A stretch of DNA of 64,000 bases from Blastomussa wellsi (Eukaryota; Cnidaria; Anthozoa; Scleractinia; Plerogyridae), in contig OX393564.1 of NCBI GenBank assembly GCA_947652115.1, positions 3,731,098-3,795,097 of the forward strand, given 5' to 3'. Each line of letters begins with the position of its first letter. Within the stretch, counting starts at the first letter, position 1. Below the pieces are notes generated by a model that worked only from the letters and a program-made list of their open reading frames with translations, was not told where the DNA came from and ran no database searches. A program made the translations under genes and the position numbers. This document shows positions 36,987 through 49,600 of this stretch, one piece after another.

Positions 36987-39900
36987 ATGAATCTCTGGAT
37001 CGAAGTCGCGCTGTTACTGCTTGTAGTTTCTTATTCCCAAGGTAAGAGCCACAGTTTACAGTATCATGACTAGTTTACCAAAGTTCTTCATTTCTTTGTT
37101 CAGTTTAAAGACTTGTACTTTCGGAATTAACCGCCATTTCCTATAGCTACTTTGGAGGGCTGCAACTGTGCAAAATAGCAAATAGGCCGAGCAAAGCGGG
37201 TAACAAAAATTAAATGGGACAAAACGGAAAAAGCTCAGAACACATTTTTTGATTACTTTAAAGATATCAGTCAATTAATTTTTTTCGGGAAAGGAACAGT
37301 TTGATGGATCGGTAGAATTACAATCAAACTTCAACTTCCAGGTAAGTCTCGTTTAACTTTTAAATTTTACTGTAGGCTCGTTTTTCTTTTATTTCGAGCT
37401 TTGAGGCAAAGGCCTCTATAAATATGACAACAATTATTTCATTCGATTCAACAGTCACAATTATAGCGTTTATGTTTAGGTTGTGGAAAGCGACCATTTA
37501 CAAGCAGGGTCGTGAATGGCGAAAACGCTCAGGCCCACTCTTGGCCCTGGCAGATTTCCCTCAGAGTGAACGGTCGGCACATCTGTGGAGGATCACTGAT
37601 CGACAATCAGTGGGTCGTTACTGCAGCTCATTGTGTGGAACGAAACCCAAATCCAAGCGGCTATACTGTCGTCGTGGGTATGTTTTCTTCATTAGCCCTT
37701 TCAAGTTAGTGTAGAATGTTTTATCAGGGACTTACCAGAACATCGAACTGTTGCACTATAGCTTATAATTAATACCCAACACTAGTATACAATTCCTCAA
37801 TCATTTGCTCATTTGTTAAAGAAAGTTGGAAGACCCCCTCTCCCCCACGGTAGATTATTATCTTCTGTGTATGAATTCGCATTCTGTATGAAGTAACAGA
37901 CTGCTCGCATTCTCAGGCAGCCTTTAAGAGTACACTTTGGAAGCCTTTAGAATTTCCCTGGTCCCGGCGAAGAGAATAAAAATAAAGAAGAACTCATCTT
38001 TCACGGCTCAACGCTTAGCAAAGCATATAAAGCTTTTCGCGTTGTGTCCTAAAGAGCTAAACCACTAGGTCCTAACACTAATTTGTCAAAAGTGCATTTA
38101 GAGTTCTTGACTCAATACTAGTGGAGAACTAAGATTAGCTACATTTAACTTTATTCATTGAAAGGTGCCCATCGTCGGACTGGAACAACGGCAGTTCAAC
38201 GGACCTTCCACTTGAGACAACTCTTCAAACATGAGAGTTTCAATATGAGGCAGCTTCGTAACGATATTGCCCTTCTTGAGCTGGATGGATCCATCACACC
38301 CAGTTCAGAAGTGAATACTGTATGCTTACCACCTTCAGGAAGCAAGATTTCGCCAGGAACAAGGTGTTTCATCACAGGTAACTCGTAATTATGTAAAATA
38401 TCAAACACGAGAGACAGTGTTTCATCACATTTCCAAACACACCGCGCAGCGAAAACTGAGAAATGATACCATTAGTTATATGCCTGATGCTTTTTACTGA
38501 GTTTAAATAAAGTTACTTGACTTTACTTGACTTGAAAGTAGCTGTGGATCTACGACGCGACAGCCGAGTGGATACGCAGACTACTTTGGACAATGCTATG
38601 AAGAAATCCGTGATTACTAACAGGACAGACGCATTAAGACGGATCCGCCAGGACTTCGAGCATTCATTGGACAAAATTATGTACCAAAATGATTTACACC
38701 TTATTGCAAGCTTTTGTGTTACTACTTCTCAAATATCTTATCAAAAGAAATGTTTTCTAACAACACCAAACATCGAAAATAAATTTCGAAGTTTCACTAA
38801 AACTCCACTGAATCGCTTAAAGACGATTATACAAAATGGCTGCACGTTAGATTTTGCCTACAGTTTATGATCTTTAAAATTCATTTTCTCGGGCTCTGAT
38901 AAGAAATTGTTGTCGGTGTTATCACAAATAATTACTTACATCTTTGCCTTTTATTAAGGGAAAAAAATAACGCAATACGGTTTAAATTATTCTTTATTCG
39001 ATTTTTGTCCAACTTAAATAAATATTACTCAACTTCCTGATGGATTCCGTCTTAAAAACTGACCAAAGTTTCTCACCATAACTAGCGCAGACTAAGTGTA
39101 GACTCGCTCTCTCCAAGTAAAAGTGCGAGAGAAAGGGAAAACGATTCCAAAAATTATGTCATCACAACTGTCCAAACTACGCAAAGTTAAGCTCAACGGA
39201 TGTAGAAACAGAATTTCACCAACTAGCCTTTATTCCATTTGGAAATTTTTGAAAACCCCGTGGAATAACTACAAAGTTTAGCACTCGCAGTGCTTTGGTA
39301 CAAGACGGAAAAATTATCGGATTCCAGTCATCGAATTTCGCGCCAACCGGCGTCGCATTTTCCTTTGCAGGATGCAATATTGGCGCTTTTAGACAGCGCT
39401 CAGTTTGGCAAAGTTTCCAACATCTGCTCTGCGCCCGATAGCATGCACATTGCGAGACAATGGCATTTATGTGTCTTTCCATTTTCTGACAGTCAAACTT
39501 AGCCGATGATCATGAGTGTGCGAGAAAAAATCTGTATTCATCAATTTGAAGGTTGGGGAAGACTTGTTGGAGGAGGAGAGGCTGCTGACACCCTTCAACA
39601 AGCAATGCTGCCTGTTGCTGAACACAGTGCCTGCAGCAGAATAAACGGAAGACTGGTTCCTGTTGATGAAAGGTCAATGGTGTGCGCGGGAGGCGAAGGC
39701 AAGGGCGGATGTCAGGTAAATAAAACATCCTTCTCCACTCTCTTGAACTAATATTTTTTTATTGTTTTTATTTATTTATTTATCCAGGGGCATCCAAGTT
39801 AGCAGAGCTAGTTCGGGAATATCGTCAAATAGAATACGTTAGACTACAAGCAGGTCCGTTTTCTGGGAGGACATGCTAATGTATGACCTATGTAAACGAG

Positions 39901-42900
39901 AAGTAAGCTGTTCTTTTGACATGAGGGACTCCCCTTGTGTGCATGGACGGGTGCTTTCTCATAAGAAAGAGAAACATACCAACTTGACAAGAAAAGTGAA
40001 TCATTGGGCACTGCAAAATAATTATTTTGAGAATTCGAGCGTTCTGGTTGTAAAAATAGATAAAATTCACAGTAAAGTCACACACCCTCCCCTCCTCAAC
40101 ACCTTGAAGAGGGACACTGCCACGAGTATAACTTCGAAAATTCAATAGCCCACGAACATGTTTACAGCAATGGAAACCTACAAGCAGAGGTCAAATTTTG
40201 TTAAAATTACTGTAGATCTCAACTTCAATATATTAGTCATAATTTTGTAGTCATTTTACTAAAAAAGCTGAAAAATGTTCGTGACAGTTTCCCTTTAATT
40301 GGTTGCCCGCAAAGATTGTACCATGTATGCACTGCGTACCTATTTTTCTTAGCTCTCGAGTGTGAGGCCAGAAATGAACGCGAGTTGAAAATCAAGAGCA
40401 TTGACTGAGACGAGCTCTTTTTCGCTTCACGCTCAGGGAAATTAAAAGGAGAATGCTCGTACCCTCAGAGTCAGTGTAAGTTAAACGTTATCAAGAGGGT
40501 CTCTTGAAGTTATATAGAGTGGTAGATCCAGGTTATTACCGCGAATTTAATTGAAATCAAAACTCAGATGATTGACGAATTTTACGACCAACGGCCCAAA
40601 TTGTTGGATTATTTTCTACAGAAATCACCTATAAAAAACATTTGACCACTTATACGACATGACGTATTTCCGTTTAACAGGCTTAGACAGATAAAGAAGG
40701 TATTTTTAGGAGTTAGATTTGAAGCAAGTATGCAAAAAAGCTGTGATATATTTATTTGTCAGTATTAATTTGTTATAGGGAGACAGTGGTGGACCGTTCG
40801 TGTGCAATGAGGGTGGAAGATTTGTTTTGAGAGGTGCCGTGAGCTGGGGTCATTCGAAGTGCAGGACCGATCACTTCACAGTGTTTGCTCGTGTGAGCAG
40901 TTTTATTGAATGGATCAACCAGAAGAAATCAGGTAATTTCTTAAATCTGGTAATTTTTTTTTGTCTCATTCCAGAGATGAATATTTAATAATCACATCAA
41001 CTTTAACGTTTACAAAGGAAGAAATTGATTTAGTCCTCGTGCAGTTTTTATCAATGTTAAAATATTTTGAAAACTATATTAGCCAAAGAACAAAGAAACG
41101 GATACCTTTCTTTTTAATTTATTTATATATTTGTCTATTTTCTAGGGGGTGGCGGTGGCGGCGGTGGTGATGGTGGAGGTGGTGGAAGTAAGTAAACATT
41201 TAAAACTTATACCATGTCATATAACTCTAATTGTATCACATATTGTTAGAAACCTAAGTGATGAGCAGATCTCTCCGGTCGAAGTGAGAGTTAACGTCGA
41301 GCGACAATTTAAGAAGTTACTGGTGTATTTGGGCGAACGGCACAAGAACGGGCTACGATGAAGAGAATGGACAAGAGAAGACACATTAGTTTACTTAAAA
41401 AGTTCTTGGCGACAAAGGGTCAAATACGAGGGGTTCGATTGGAGCTCCACCCTAAGCTGCGGGCGGGGTGTGGGTGACCTACAATTGGGCTTTCTTCTGG
41501 GTCAAACTTGACGCCTTCCTGACAACTCAAACTTATTTCAACTCCCAGAAACCAATAAGATGGTGGCGTTCCCTTAAGCATTACTTCAGAAACGCCACAT
41601 GTATTTGGAGTATTAAATTCATCGAACTCAACAGAATACGAATATATTCAAATTATTTTGCACTGAAGACATCATAAATATACACGCCCCAGCTTTGTTG
41701 CATGACATGTAATATTCCACTGGCTTTTAGTCTTTTAGTCTGGTCACATCGGGTACGGTTGTATGAAACATAAAATATCATCAGAAAAATTAAGCTACAA
41801 GCCCAAACAGTAACTAAAAAGGCCTTTTTTACCGGTAGGCATGGAAGTTTAGCGTCTTGTCTTGATAAACAAGTCAGAACATGAAGCAAACATTCTGAAA
41901 AATCTAATAATTAGAATGGGAGGTGTCCATCTCGCACCTTTTTAAAAGTATTTTAACCTTGGCACATCTAGAAAACACAACTTATTCAAACACTGCCATG
42001 GAGCCCGTCGGGGAATTTTATACGTGAAAATTAAATGTATTACCCTTCTTCAAACTAGCACCGCCTAAGCTTTTCAGAAATCAGATGAATTTTACTGAGA
42101 GGGTTGCTTTGCTATCTAGGCTGTTTTGACAGAGATCAAAGATGTCCTCTCTATGCACGTCAATGTCGATATAACGTCAACGTCAGGAGGGTCTGCCCCA
42201 GGACATGCCGTCTGTGTAAGTAGAGATCACATCCGTTTTCATTAAAGAAATATAAATAAATCGATTTAATTTGTTAATGGGGGTTGTACATACGTTTCTT
42301 GTGACTAACAAACCTGTGGCTCTCGGATTCTCGATTGAATTCCAGTGTAGATGTAAATGGTGCAATCAAAAGTTGCGGCTACCTGAACTAGTCGCTTGTC
42401 ACTCCTATCTCGTTTTAGTATAAGCAGTTCTCGTAAGGCCCCACATGGATAGCGCGCTACCCCGCGTGAAAAAAAAAAAAAAAATAAAACAAACAACAGG
42501 AGCAATGCCCCAAGCCCTTTTAAAAACAATAGCAACTGCTGCACTAGAGGACCAGCAGAACAACAAAACAAACAACAGGAAGAATGTGCCAAGCACCAAA
42601 ATGACAGCGACTGATACACTAGAGGACCAGTAGAACAATAGAACAAAAAAAACAGGAGCAATGGCCCTCCCTCCCAAAGAATAGTAACTGCTACACTAGA
42701 GAACTAGTAGAACAATAGAACAAACAACAGGAACAATGCCCCTAGCCCCTAAAACGATAGCAACTACTACACTAGAGGACCAGTAGAAGAACAGAACAAA
42801 CAACAGGAGCAACGGCCCTTAGCCCCTAAAAGTAGCAGCTGCGATACTTATAGCGTAGTATCACGAATGCTATTTTCTGATTGGCTGTGATAGTCTCTAT

Positions 42901-43008
42901 TTAATCCGAAAGCAGAGTTGCTTAGCAGTGGAGACCAATGACCACCGTTTTAAAATTCTGGAAAGATTGCTATGGAAATTAATAATGGTATGTTTTCTCC
43001 TAGGTTGA
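36987..43008 (+). CDS. Secreted S1 serine protease with Gly-rich linker and C-terminal ShKT domain (split last Cys)
   Basis: Eight exons: 36987-37041, 37480-37677, 38165-38377, 39552-39715, 40779-40932, 41146-41187, 42120-42215, 43004-43008; introns phase 1 except the phase-0 one before GDSGGP; 308 residues. The second of two adjacent ATGs is taken because it matches the paralogue at 46700; the first would add one Met. Signal peptide 1-18, activation Arg28|Val-Val-Asn-Gly, His69 (TAAHC), Asp118 (NDIALL), Ser213 (GDSGGP). S1-pocket residues are Gly-Gly. A linker of almost pure Gly with one Asp spans 262-275. The ShKT Cys are 277, 284, 291, 301, 305 and 308. The last Cys is split T|GT and completed by the 5-nt exon GT TGA. 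If that splice is skipped, reading continues two codons past the domain's last Cys (TGT AAG TAG). The exon-4 acceptor has a poor pyrimidine tract. Confidence 0.9.
38402..38460. repeat. MITE arm related to 49018-49149
   Basis: CGAGAGACAGTGTTTCATCA and CATTTCCAAACAC match one arm of the palindromic element in the 46700 gene. It starts 25 bp after the exon carrying the catalytic Asp. Confidence 0.65.
38634..39055. mobile_element. TTAA-bounded TIR element, short copy
   Basis: Begins TTAAGACGGATCC and ends GGATTCCGTCTTAA, 422 bp. Internal sequence (ACTTCGAGCATTCATTGGAC, TTATGTACCAAAAT) is shared with 43198-43924. The TTAA at both ends could be a target-site duplication, as in piggyBac-like elements, or part of the TIR. 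The 117-residue ORF overlapping it is not a host gene. Confidence 0.75.
42495..42852. repeat. Minisatellite, about 77-bp units, in the last intron
   Basis: Units start at ACAGGAGCAATG-like motifs near 42495, 42575, 42652, 42727 and 42803. Each has CTACACTAGAGGACCAGTAG and AACAATAGAACAAA. Between the ShKT exon and the 5-nt terminal exon of the 36987 gene. Confidence 0.85.
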
Positions 43009-43067
43009 GCTGGAATCTTGGAAATCTAGGCCTTCATGACAACGTGCACTTAATGCCCTTGAAAAAG

Positions 43068-43073
43068 ATTAAA
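43068..43073 (+). terminator. Probable polyadenylation signal of the 36987 protease
   Basis: ATTAAA 60 nt after the TGA in the terminal micro-exon; its presence supports that exon being terminal. Confidence 0.5.
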
Positions 43074-43197
43074 CACATCTTTATAGCCGTGTAGACAAAA
43101 TGGAAATTAAAGAAGTAAAAGAACCTAATCATTGTTTTCTCGTTTCTACGATGCCTTATCGTTTTTAATATGCTTTATTCTTAAAGCGCTTTAATGA

Positions 43198-43924
43198 TTA
43201 AGACGGAATCCGTTAGGACTTCGAGTATTTATTGGACACAATTATGTACCAAAATTATTTACACCTTGTTGCAAGCGATTGTGTTACTACTTCAAATATA
43301 TTATCAACAGAAATCTTTTCTAACAACACCAAACATGGAAAACAAATTTCGAAGTTCCACTGAATTCCACTGAATCGCTTAAAAGATGTGAGATTTTTCC
43401 TATAACTTGCGAGCTTTGAAATTCATTTTCTCAGTCTATGATAAGAAATTGTTGTACCAAAATTATTTTTATGGCTACACTGACATGAGATTTTGCCTAT
43501 AGCTTGTGATCTTTAAAATTCATTTTCTCGGGCTCTGATAAGAAATTGTTGTACCAAAATTATTTACACCTTATTGCAAACTTTTGAGTTACTGCTTCAA
43601 ATATCTTATCAAAAGAAATCTTTTCTAACAACACCAAACATCAAAAACAAATTTCAAAGTTCCACTATAATTCCACTCAATCGCTTAAAGACGATTTTAC
43701 AAAATGGCTACACATAAGATTTTGCCGATAGCTTGTGATCTTTAAAATTCATTTTCTCGGGCTCTGGTAAGAAATTACTGTCGGTGTTATCACAAATAAT
43801 TACTTACATCTGTACCTTTTATTAAGGGTAAAAAATAACGCAATATGATTTAAATTATTCTGGTACTCGATTTTTGTCCAACTTAAATAAATATTGCTCA
43901 ACTTCCTGATGGATTCCGTCTTAA
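43198..43924. mobile_element. TTAA-bounded TIR element, long copy with internal amplification
   Basis: Begins TTAAGACGGAATCC and ends GGATTCCGTCTTAA. The interior contains repeated blocks GATAAGAAATTGTTG and CCAAAATTATTT, so it grew by internal duplication relative to the 422-bp copy at 38634-39055. Confidence 0.8.
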
Positions 43925-44379
43925 TAGTTTCTGGATGACCATTCTGGGTGCGTGTTTACAGCAATTAGTTGTAAAAAAGTATGCATGTACTTTATTTTTG
44001 CTCTTCGAATGCTAATTGAGGATTACCGTAACATTTAAAAAAAAGGTCTTTTGCATTTTGGATAACTAAACTTCAGTTCAGCTTGATATGTATGAGTTAA
44101 CTTCATTTCATGTTACTATGTATTATTTATTTTTGGCTTAAAAAAGATGGTATGAATTACATCGAACAAGCGGACATTACGGCGCCAATAAAACTTGAAA
44201 ACGGAAAAACACCCCTTGCCATCGTGCATTTTTCACACACCAAGAATGAAGATGCTGGCGGCGGGGCCTACGGTTTATCGTCCTTATCCGAGAAGACTAG
44301 AACATCTAGCCATTTGAAGATCTAAGTTTTTGCAAAGGCTGCATATCCCCCTCAGTTATTTTGATACCCTGAGTGTTGG

Positions 44380-44455
44380 TCCGGTCTGAGGCTCGAACCC
44401 GAGACCTCTAGCACTGTAGTCCGGCGCTCCACTGAGCTAGTCGGCCGATAGCTAT
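44380..44455 (-). other. tRNA-like (SINE-derived) sequence
   Basis: Minus strand: GACTAGCTCAGTGGAGCGCC (A box) and CGGGTTCGAGCC (B box) with about correct spacing. The acceptor arms do not pair, so it is not a functional tRNA gene. Confidence 0.55.
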
Positions 44456-45562
44456 TTCAAATATACAGAAACCGTATGACAGATTAAATACTTTTTTTCA
44501 TGTAAATATGCCGTAAGGCGTTCTATAAATGTTTCAAATTTATTGCAGGATAAAGCAATGGTTACGGCTTAGTTTAGAGGTGGATAAAAAACTTCCGCTA
44601 CAAAATTTCTTCAAAGTGCGACAGAGCGGTGCCGGGCAACCGACTGCACGCAGTAGTGATCGAATGACTGCTAAGGGCATAGTGAAGAATGTAGTGTTAA
44701 TTTATGAAGTTTGACAAAGTTCCTTTGTCGTGTACACACACAATAATCAAAAGAATCCATTCTTTTTCATACAGTCTTATATCTCACCACTACACTACCA
44801 CAGTGACTACACTACCAGTCTGCTCCGCCAAATTCTCGCAAAATTTAGTTATAGAAAATGACTTTCTTAAATCTATTTTACTTTACTATTGCCCCAGCCA
44901 ACAAATAAAAGCTAACCGTAGGCGAACCAGTTAGAAAGTGAGCAATTAAGCAATTTGAGAGTTTTTATTAGTCTATCACCAAATTATAACCAGTTTCTAC
45001 CTAGTCCAGGCCTAAACTAGAGCAAATTTTGCATCGTCCATTCCTAAAAGCTTGGTTTCCAATTATGGTATCGACGATTAAAAATGGCATCGCTTGTTTA
45101 CGAAAGGAAAATCAATGTCGACGAATTAAACAGAGTGTTGAACAGAGTTCTGAGATGGACAATCTTGTTTATCCTCTCCTCGATTGAAGAATGCAATAAC
45201 CACGATCTAAAACTACCTTTATCGTGAACAAAACAATTCACTGGAAATCATTACACTCTAATGCAAAATCGAAAAGGAAATAAACATCGGTATTCAAAAT
45301 TATTCCATTAAATTTTAATTCAACAAACATAAATGAGGACAACATTAACCGATTTTCGGGCGATCATGAAGCGTGATAACTGTTGATAAACTGGATATTC
45401 TATCGGGAAGGGCAAATCATGCAAACAAACACGATATTAATCAGATAATAAACGACGCTCTTTCAACACCAAAAAGCTTCGAAAGCATTCAGAAATGTTT
45501 AAGTAACCTAGAATAACACCTTAAGCAACGGACATGGGGTAAAAATATCAGTGCGGAATACA

Positions 45563-45681
<119 letters not shown>

Positions 45682-46699
45682 TTCCCTTTCTGGGTAAAGG
45701 GGAAGCTCTCACGCATTTGTTTACTGGGGACCGGCAAAGCAGTCAGGGTTTCCAACTGGAAACGTTTGCAACATTTAAATTTTGGCCTTCTTAGCTTTGT
45801 TCCTCATTTAATAATAAGAGCATCATAAAACAAAAATGAAAGGATAAGCATTAACAAAGTGTCAAATAAGCCTTCCCCATCTGAATCCTCACGTATTGAA
45901 TAAGGCTTTAGATAAAAGAGCTAGAGCGTACTATATATTTTATCAAAACATTCAGATGCCCTACAACTAATACAACACTACAATCTATAAAACAAAAAGC
46001 TAATTTCAGATTGTCAAACTTCCTTTTTTGAGAAATCAAAGCAAGTATTGCAACTGAAAGATTTAAGCTTTTTCAGCTGGACTTGCCTTTTGCTTGTTTC
46101 ACATTCAAAATTTAGTTAAAAATACACAAGATGATTATACAGCAAATAAATTGTAAATAAAACGAAAATCCCTGACAAACGTCTTCGTTATCTGAATCAT
46201 CATGTATTCAACATGTCAGTTTTAAGTTTGAATACAACTTTGAGGGGAGTGTGCATAGTGATTAAACAAGAGGTTTCAGCTAATTACACACGGCAAGTTT
46301 CACATTGCGAAAGTTAACTTTGTTCTTTATGCACTAAAAATATAGTAGTAATCCTGGCCTTTCTGGTTAAATCTCGCTTTTTTTTTCTAAAAAGTGCCAT
46401 GGAGGAAAATACTTTACAAACGGCAAAACGTGCTTGTGCGTCACTCAACCAAGATAACGTTTGGCAATTCGGCTTTAAAAACAGTATATCGTTGTCAATA
46501 AAGTCTTGACCAGCGAGCATCAAAATGGACACAAGCAAACAAAACTCATGAAAGAAGCTTTGGTAAGAACATTTGCCGAGGAAAAATTGGTGTATTTGTT
46601 TAATTGCTTAGGTGCTCTACAGCTAATACAATAACACAGTCTTCATAAAATAAACGAAGGTTCGTATTGTTACCACACTTTGGAGATAATTCTTTCAAG

Positions 46700-49600
46700 A
46701 TGAATCTCTGGATCGGAATCGCACTTTTGCTGATTGGAGTTTCTAACTCCGAAGGTAAGCTAAAATTTCTACTATTTCTATAATATTTTCAGAAGCGGCA
46801 TATACATGCATACGATTCTTATCTTGGAAAAAACTAGGCACGCTTTTTCACCAAGCTATCGTAAGAACAAACCATTTTTTGCGATTTCAAACTTCCTTTG
46901 GAGTATTCTCTTTTTAGAAATACCCATAAGCGTACGGGAACTTTTTGCCAGGGGGATTGTGAACCATTTTCCCAAAAAATTCTCCCAAGTTGCCTTGCCC
47001 AAATTTCTCTTGCTGCCCAAAAAATTTGAGTTGCCCAAACTTTGCGGGGGCTGCAGTACCCACCCATCCCCCTCCTCCGGCCCTTACGCCTATGGAAATA
47101 CCGTTGTAAGTAGAAGTCGTGATACCAACTTTTATAACTCCTCAGGCTGTGGAAATCGACCGTTTTCTAGTAGGGTCGTGAATGGTGAAAATGCCTCTCC
47201 TCACGCCTGGCCCTGGCAGATTTCTCTCAGAGTCAACGGTCGCCACATCTGTGGAGGATCACTGATCAAGAATGACTGGGTCGTCACTGCGGCTCACTGT
47301 GTGGATCGAAACCCGAGACCAAGTGGCTACACTGTCGTTGTGGGTGAGTATTTTACTTGACATCGTCACGGCAAAAATCGTGGCTCGACAAACTTTGATT
47401 TTAATCAGTGTTCAGCTGAGAAAGATTGTTTTGGTTTCATGTTTAGGAAAACTGTGAATTGACTGTAATCTTACTGCAGAGAAGACATAGTATAATTTTC
47501 GTTCACTCCTTTACGGTCATAATAAATAGAGTGGTTTGTCATGCAGTCTTTTATTAAAGCTTAATCGGCTTTTTTGTTACTACCAGGTGCCCACCGTCGA
47601 ACTGGATTAACTGACGTGCAACAGACCTTCCGTTTAAAACAATTGTTCAAACATGAGCATTTCAGCATGAGGAACTTGCGTAATGACATCGCTCTACTAC
47701 AACTGGAGCGGCCAATTGCAGCAAGCGGTAAAGTCAACACAGTGTGTTTGCCAGGTTCAGGAAGCCGTGTTCCGGCAGGAACACAATGTTACATCACAGG
47801 TAACTAAAACGTTTCTCACAATCTTAGATGTAAGCAACTTATATTTTTTTATTTGCCGCTAAACAGAGGAGGATGAATGGAAGGATGAGATATATAGTTG
47901 TGATATAGAAAAAGTTTCAAATTTATGTATACCATTCCACGCTATTTATCTAAATTTAACTTATGATTTCAATGCCGAACGTTCCCAACGATTGCCAGTA
48001 GTTTCTGGAAATTATATTCCAAAAAGGATTAACTTGCTATCGTAAAATTTAAAAGAGATAATTTTTTATTTTATTCAACATCATTTTTTTAATGTGCGCC
48101 GCTCAAGGCTTACCATCGATTTAACAAGTTGTTTGAGTTTCAGTCGCAGTAAATCCACACATCCAAGTTCCGTAGCTTAAGCAGGGCCAATACTTTCGTC
48201 TTAATTTTACCCTCAAATGAAGTGGACACAAGATTCGTTTAATTGAGAAAATAGTTGAAGATTGATTTCTGGAGAAATACCTTTTGGAAAAGGTTAAAAG
48301 TGGGCTTTCGGAGTTTCTAGATTTCAACTTTTCGCTTGGAATATTCGTCGATTCGTCTACGTAAAAAGGTTGGCTGGTACCCTGCATTCGGTGATCTAAT
48401 CGATTTTGTAGGTTGGGGAAGAACTGTCGGTGGTGGAAACGCCGCTGACACTCTTCAGCAGGCAATGCTACCCGTCGCAGAACACAGTGCCTGCAGCAGA
48501 ATCAACGGAAGATTAGTTTCTGTTGATGAAAGGTCGATGGTATGCGCAGGAGGTCAAGGCAAAGGCGGATGCCAGGTAGGAAAAATATCTTTCTTCGCCG
48601 CTGTCTTGTACGAATATGAGCTTTACGAATCCAGAAATATCGTCAAAGAACGGCACAGTTATTAATTTTTAGAAGAAAGTGAAAAATGGATTAAGCACCC
48701 TAAATCTCATTACCTCAGCAACAAAGTAAGTTTAGGTCGGTAATATCCACAACAGCCCGGATTCTTGGAAGGGTCTTGTTGGTATTTAGACCTGCCATAC
48801 AAAAACTGAAGATGACAGGTATCTCTGTTCCTTTTTATCTTTGTCTGTAACTAGGGAGACAGTGGTGGGCCTTTCGTTTGCAATGAGGGTGGACGATTTG
48901 TCTTAAGAGGTGCAGTGAGCTGGGGACATTCGCAGTGCAGGACCGATCATTTCACAGTTTTCGCTCGTGTGAGCAATTTCATTAGCTGGATTAACCAGAA
49001 GATGTCAGGTAATATTTCAAACAAAAGAGACAGTGTCTAATCACATTTTCAAACACGGAGAAGAGAGTTGAAAGCACGACGCAGTGGAGTATTTTTGACG
49101 AAGTACGGAGTGTTTGGAAATGTGATGAAACACTGTCTCGAGTTTTTGATGTATCTTCTCAATCGAAACTAAAACAACGGAGAAAACGAAGAAATAAAAT
49201 CGTAAAAATCTATGCTAATTAAGATCACATTTCCAACCACGGTTACGGTTCTTATTTCCTTTGTTTTAACGTGATGAATTATTAATGAGTTTGAGAAAAC
49301 TACTGCGAAAACGAAGAAAAAGAATAGTAAAAATCTATGCTAATTAAGATAAGATTTTCAAACTACAGTTGTGGTTCTGATTTCCTTATTTTAAATGATC
49401 AATGACAACTGTTTTTTTTTTCCAATAAACTCTTTTTGTGGACATATTGCTGTAAATAATTGAATTTAGTACTTTAACTTAAAATTTATCCATGATATGG
49501 CCGGCGTATCACGTTAGCTGACATATTCCTTCTATGCTACAGAAATGCTTTTAGTTATATTTTGAACTTGAAATAGCCATGTCGCGCATTGGTGGTAAAT

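Noticed and set aside
38517..38870. 117-residue ORF
   Set aside because: Mostly inside the TTAA-bounded element at 38634-39055.
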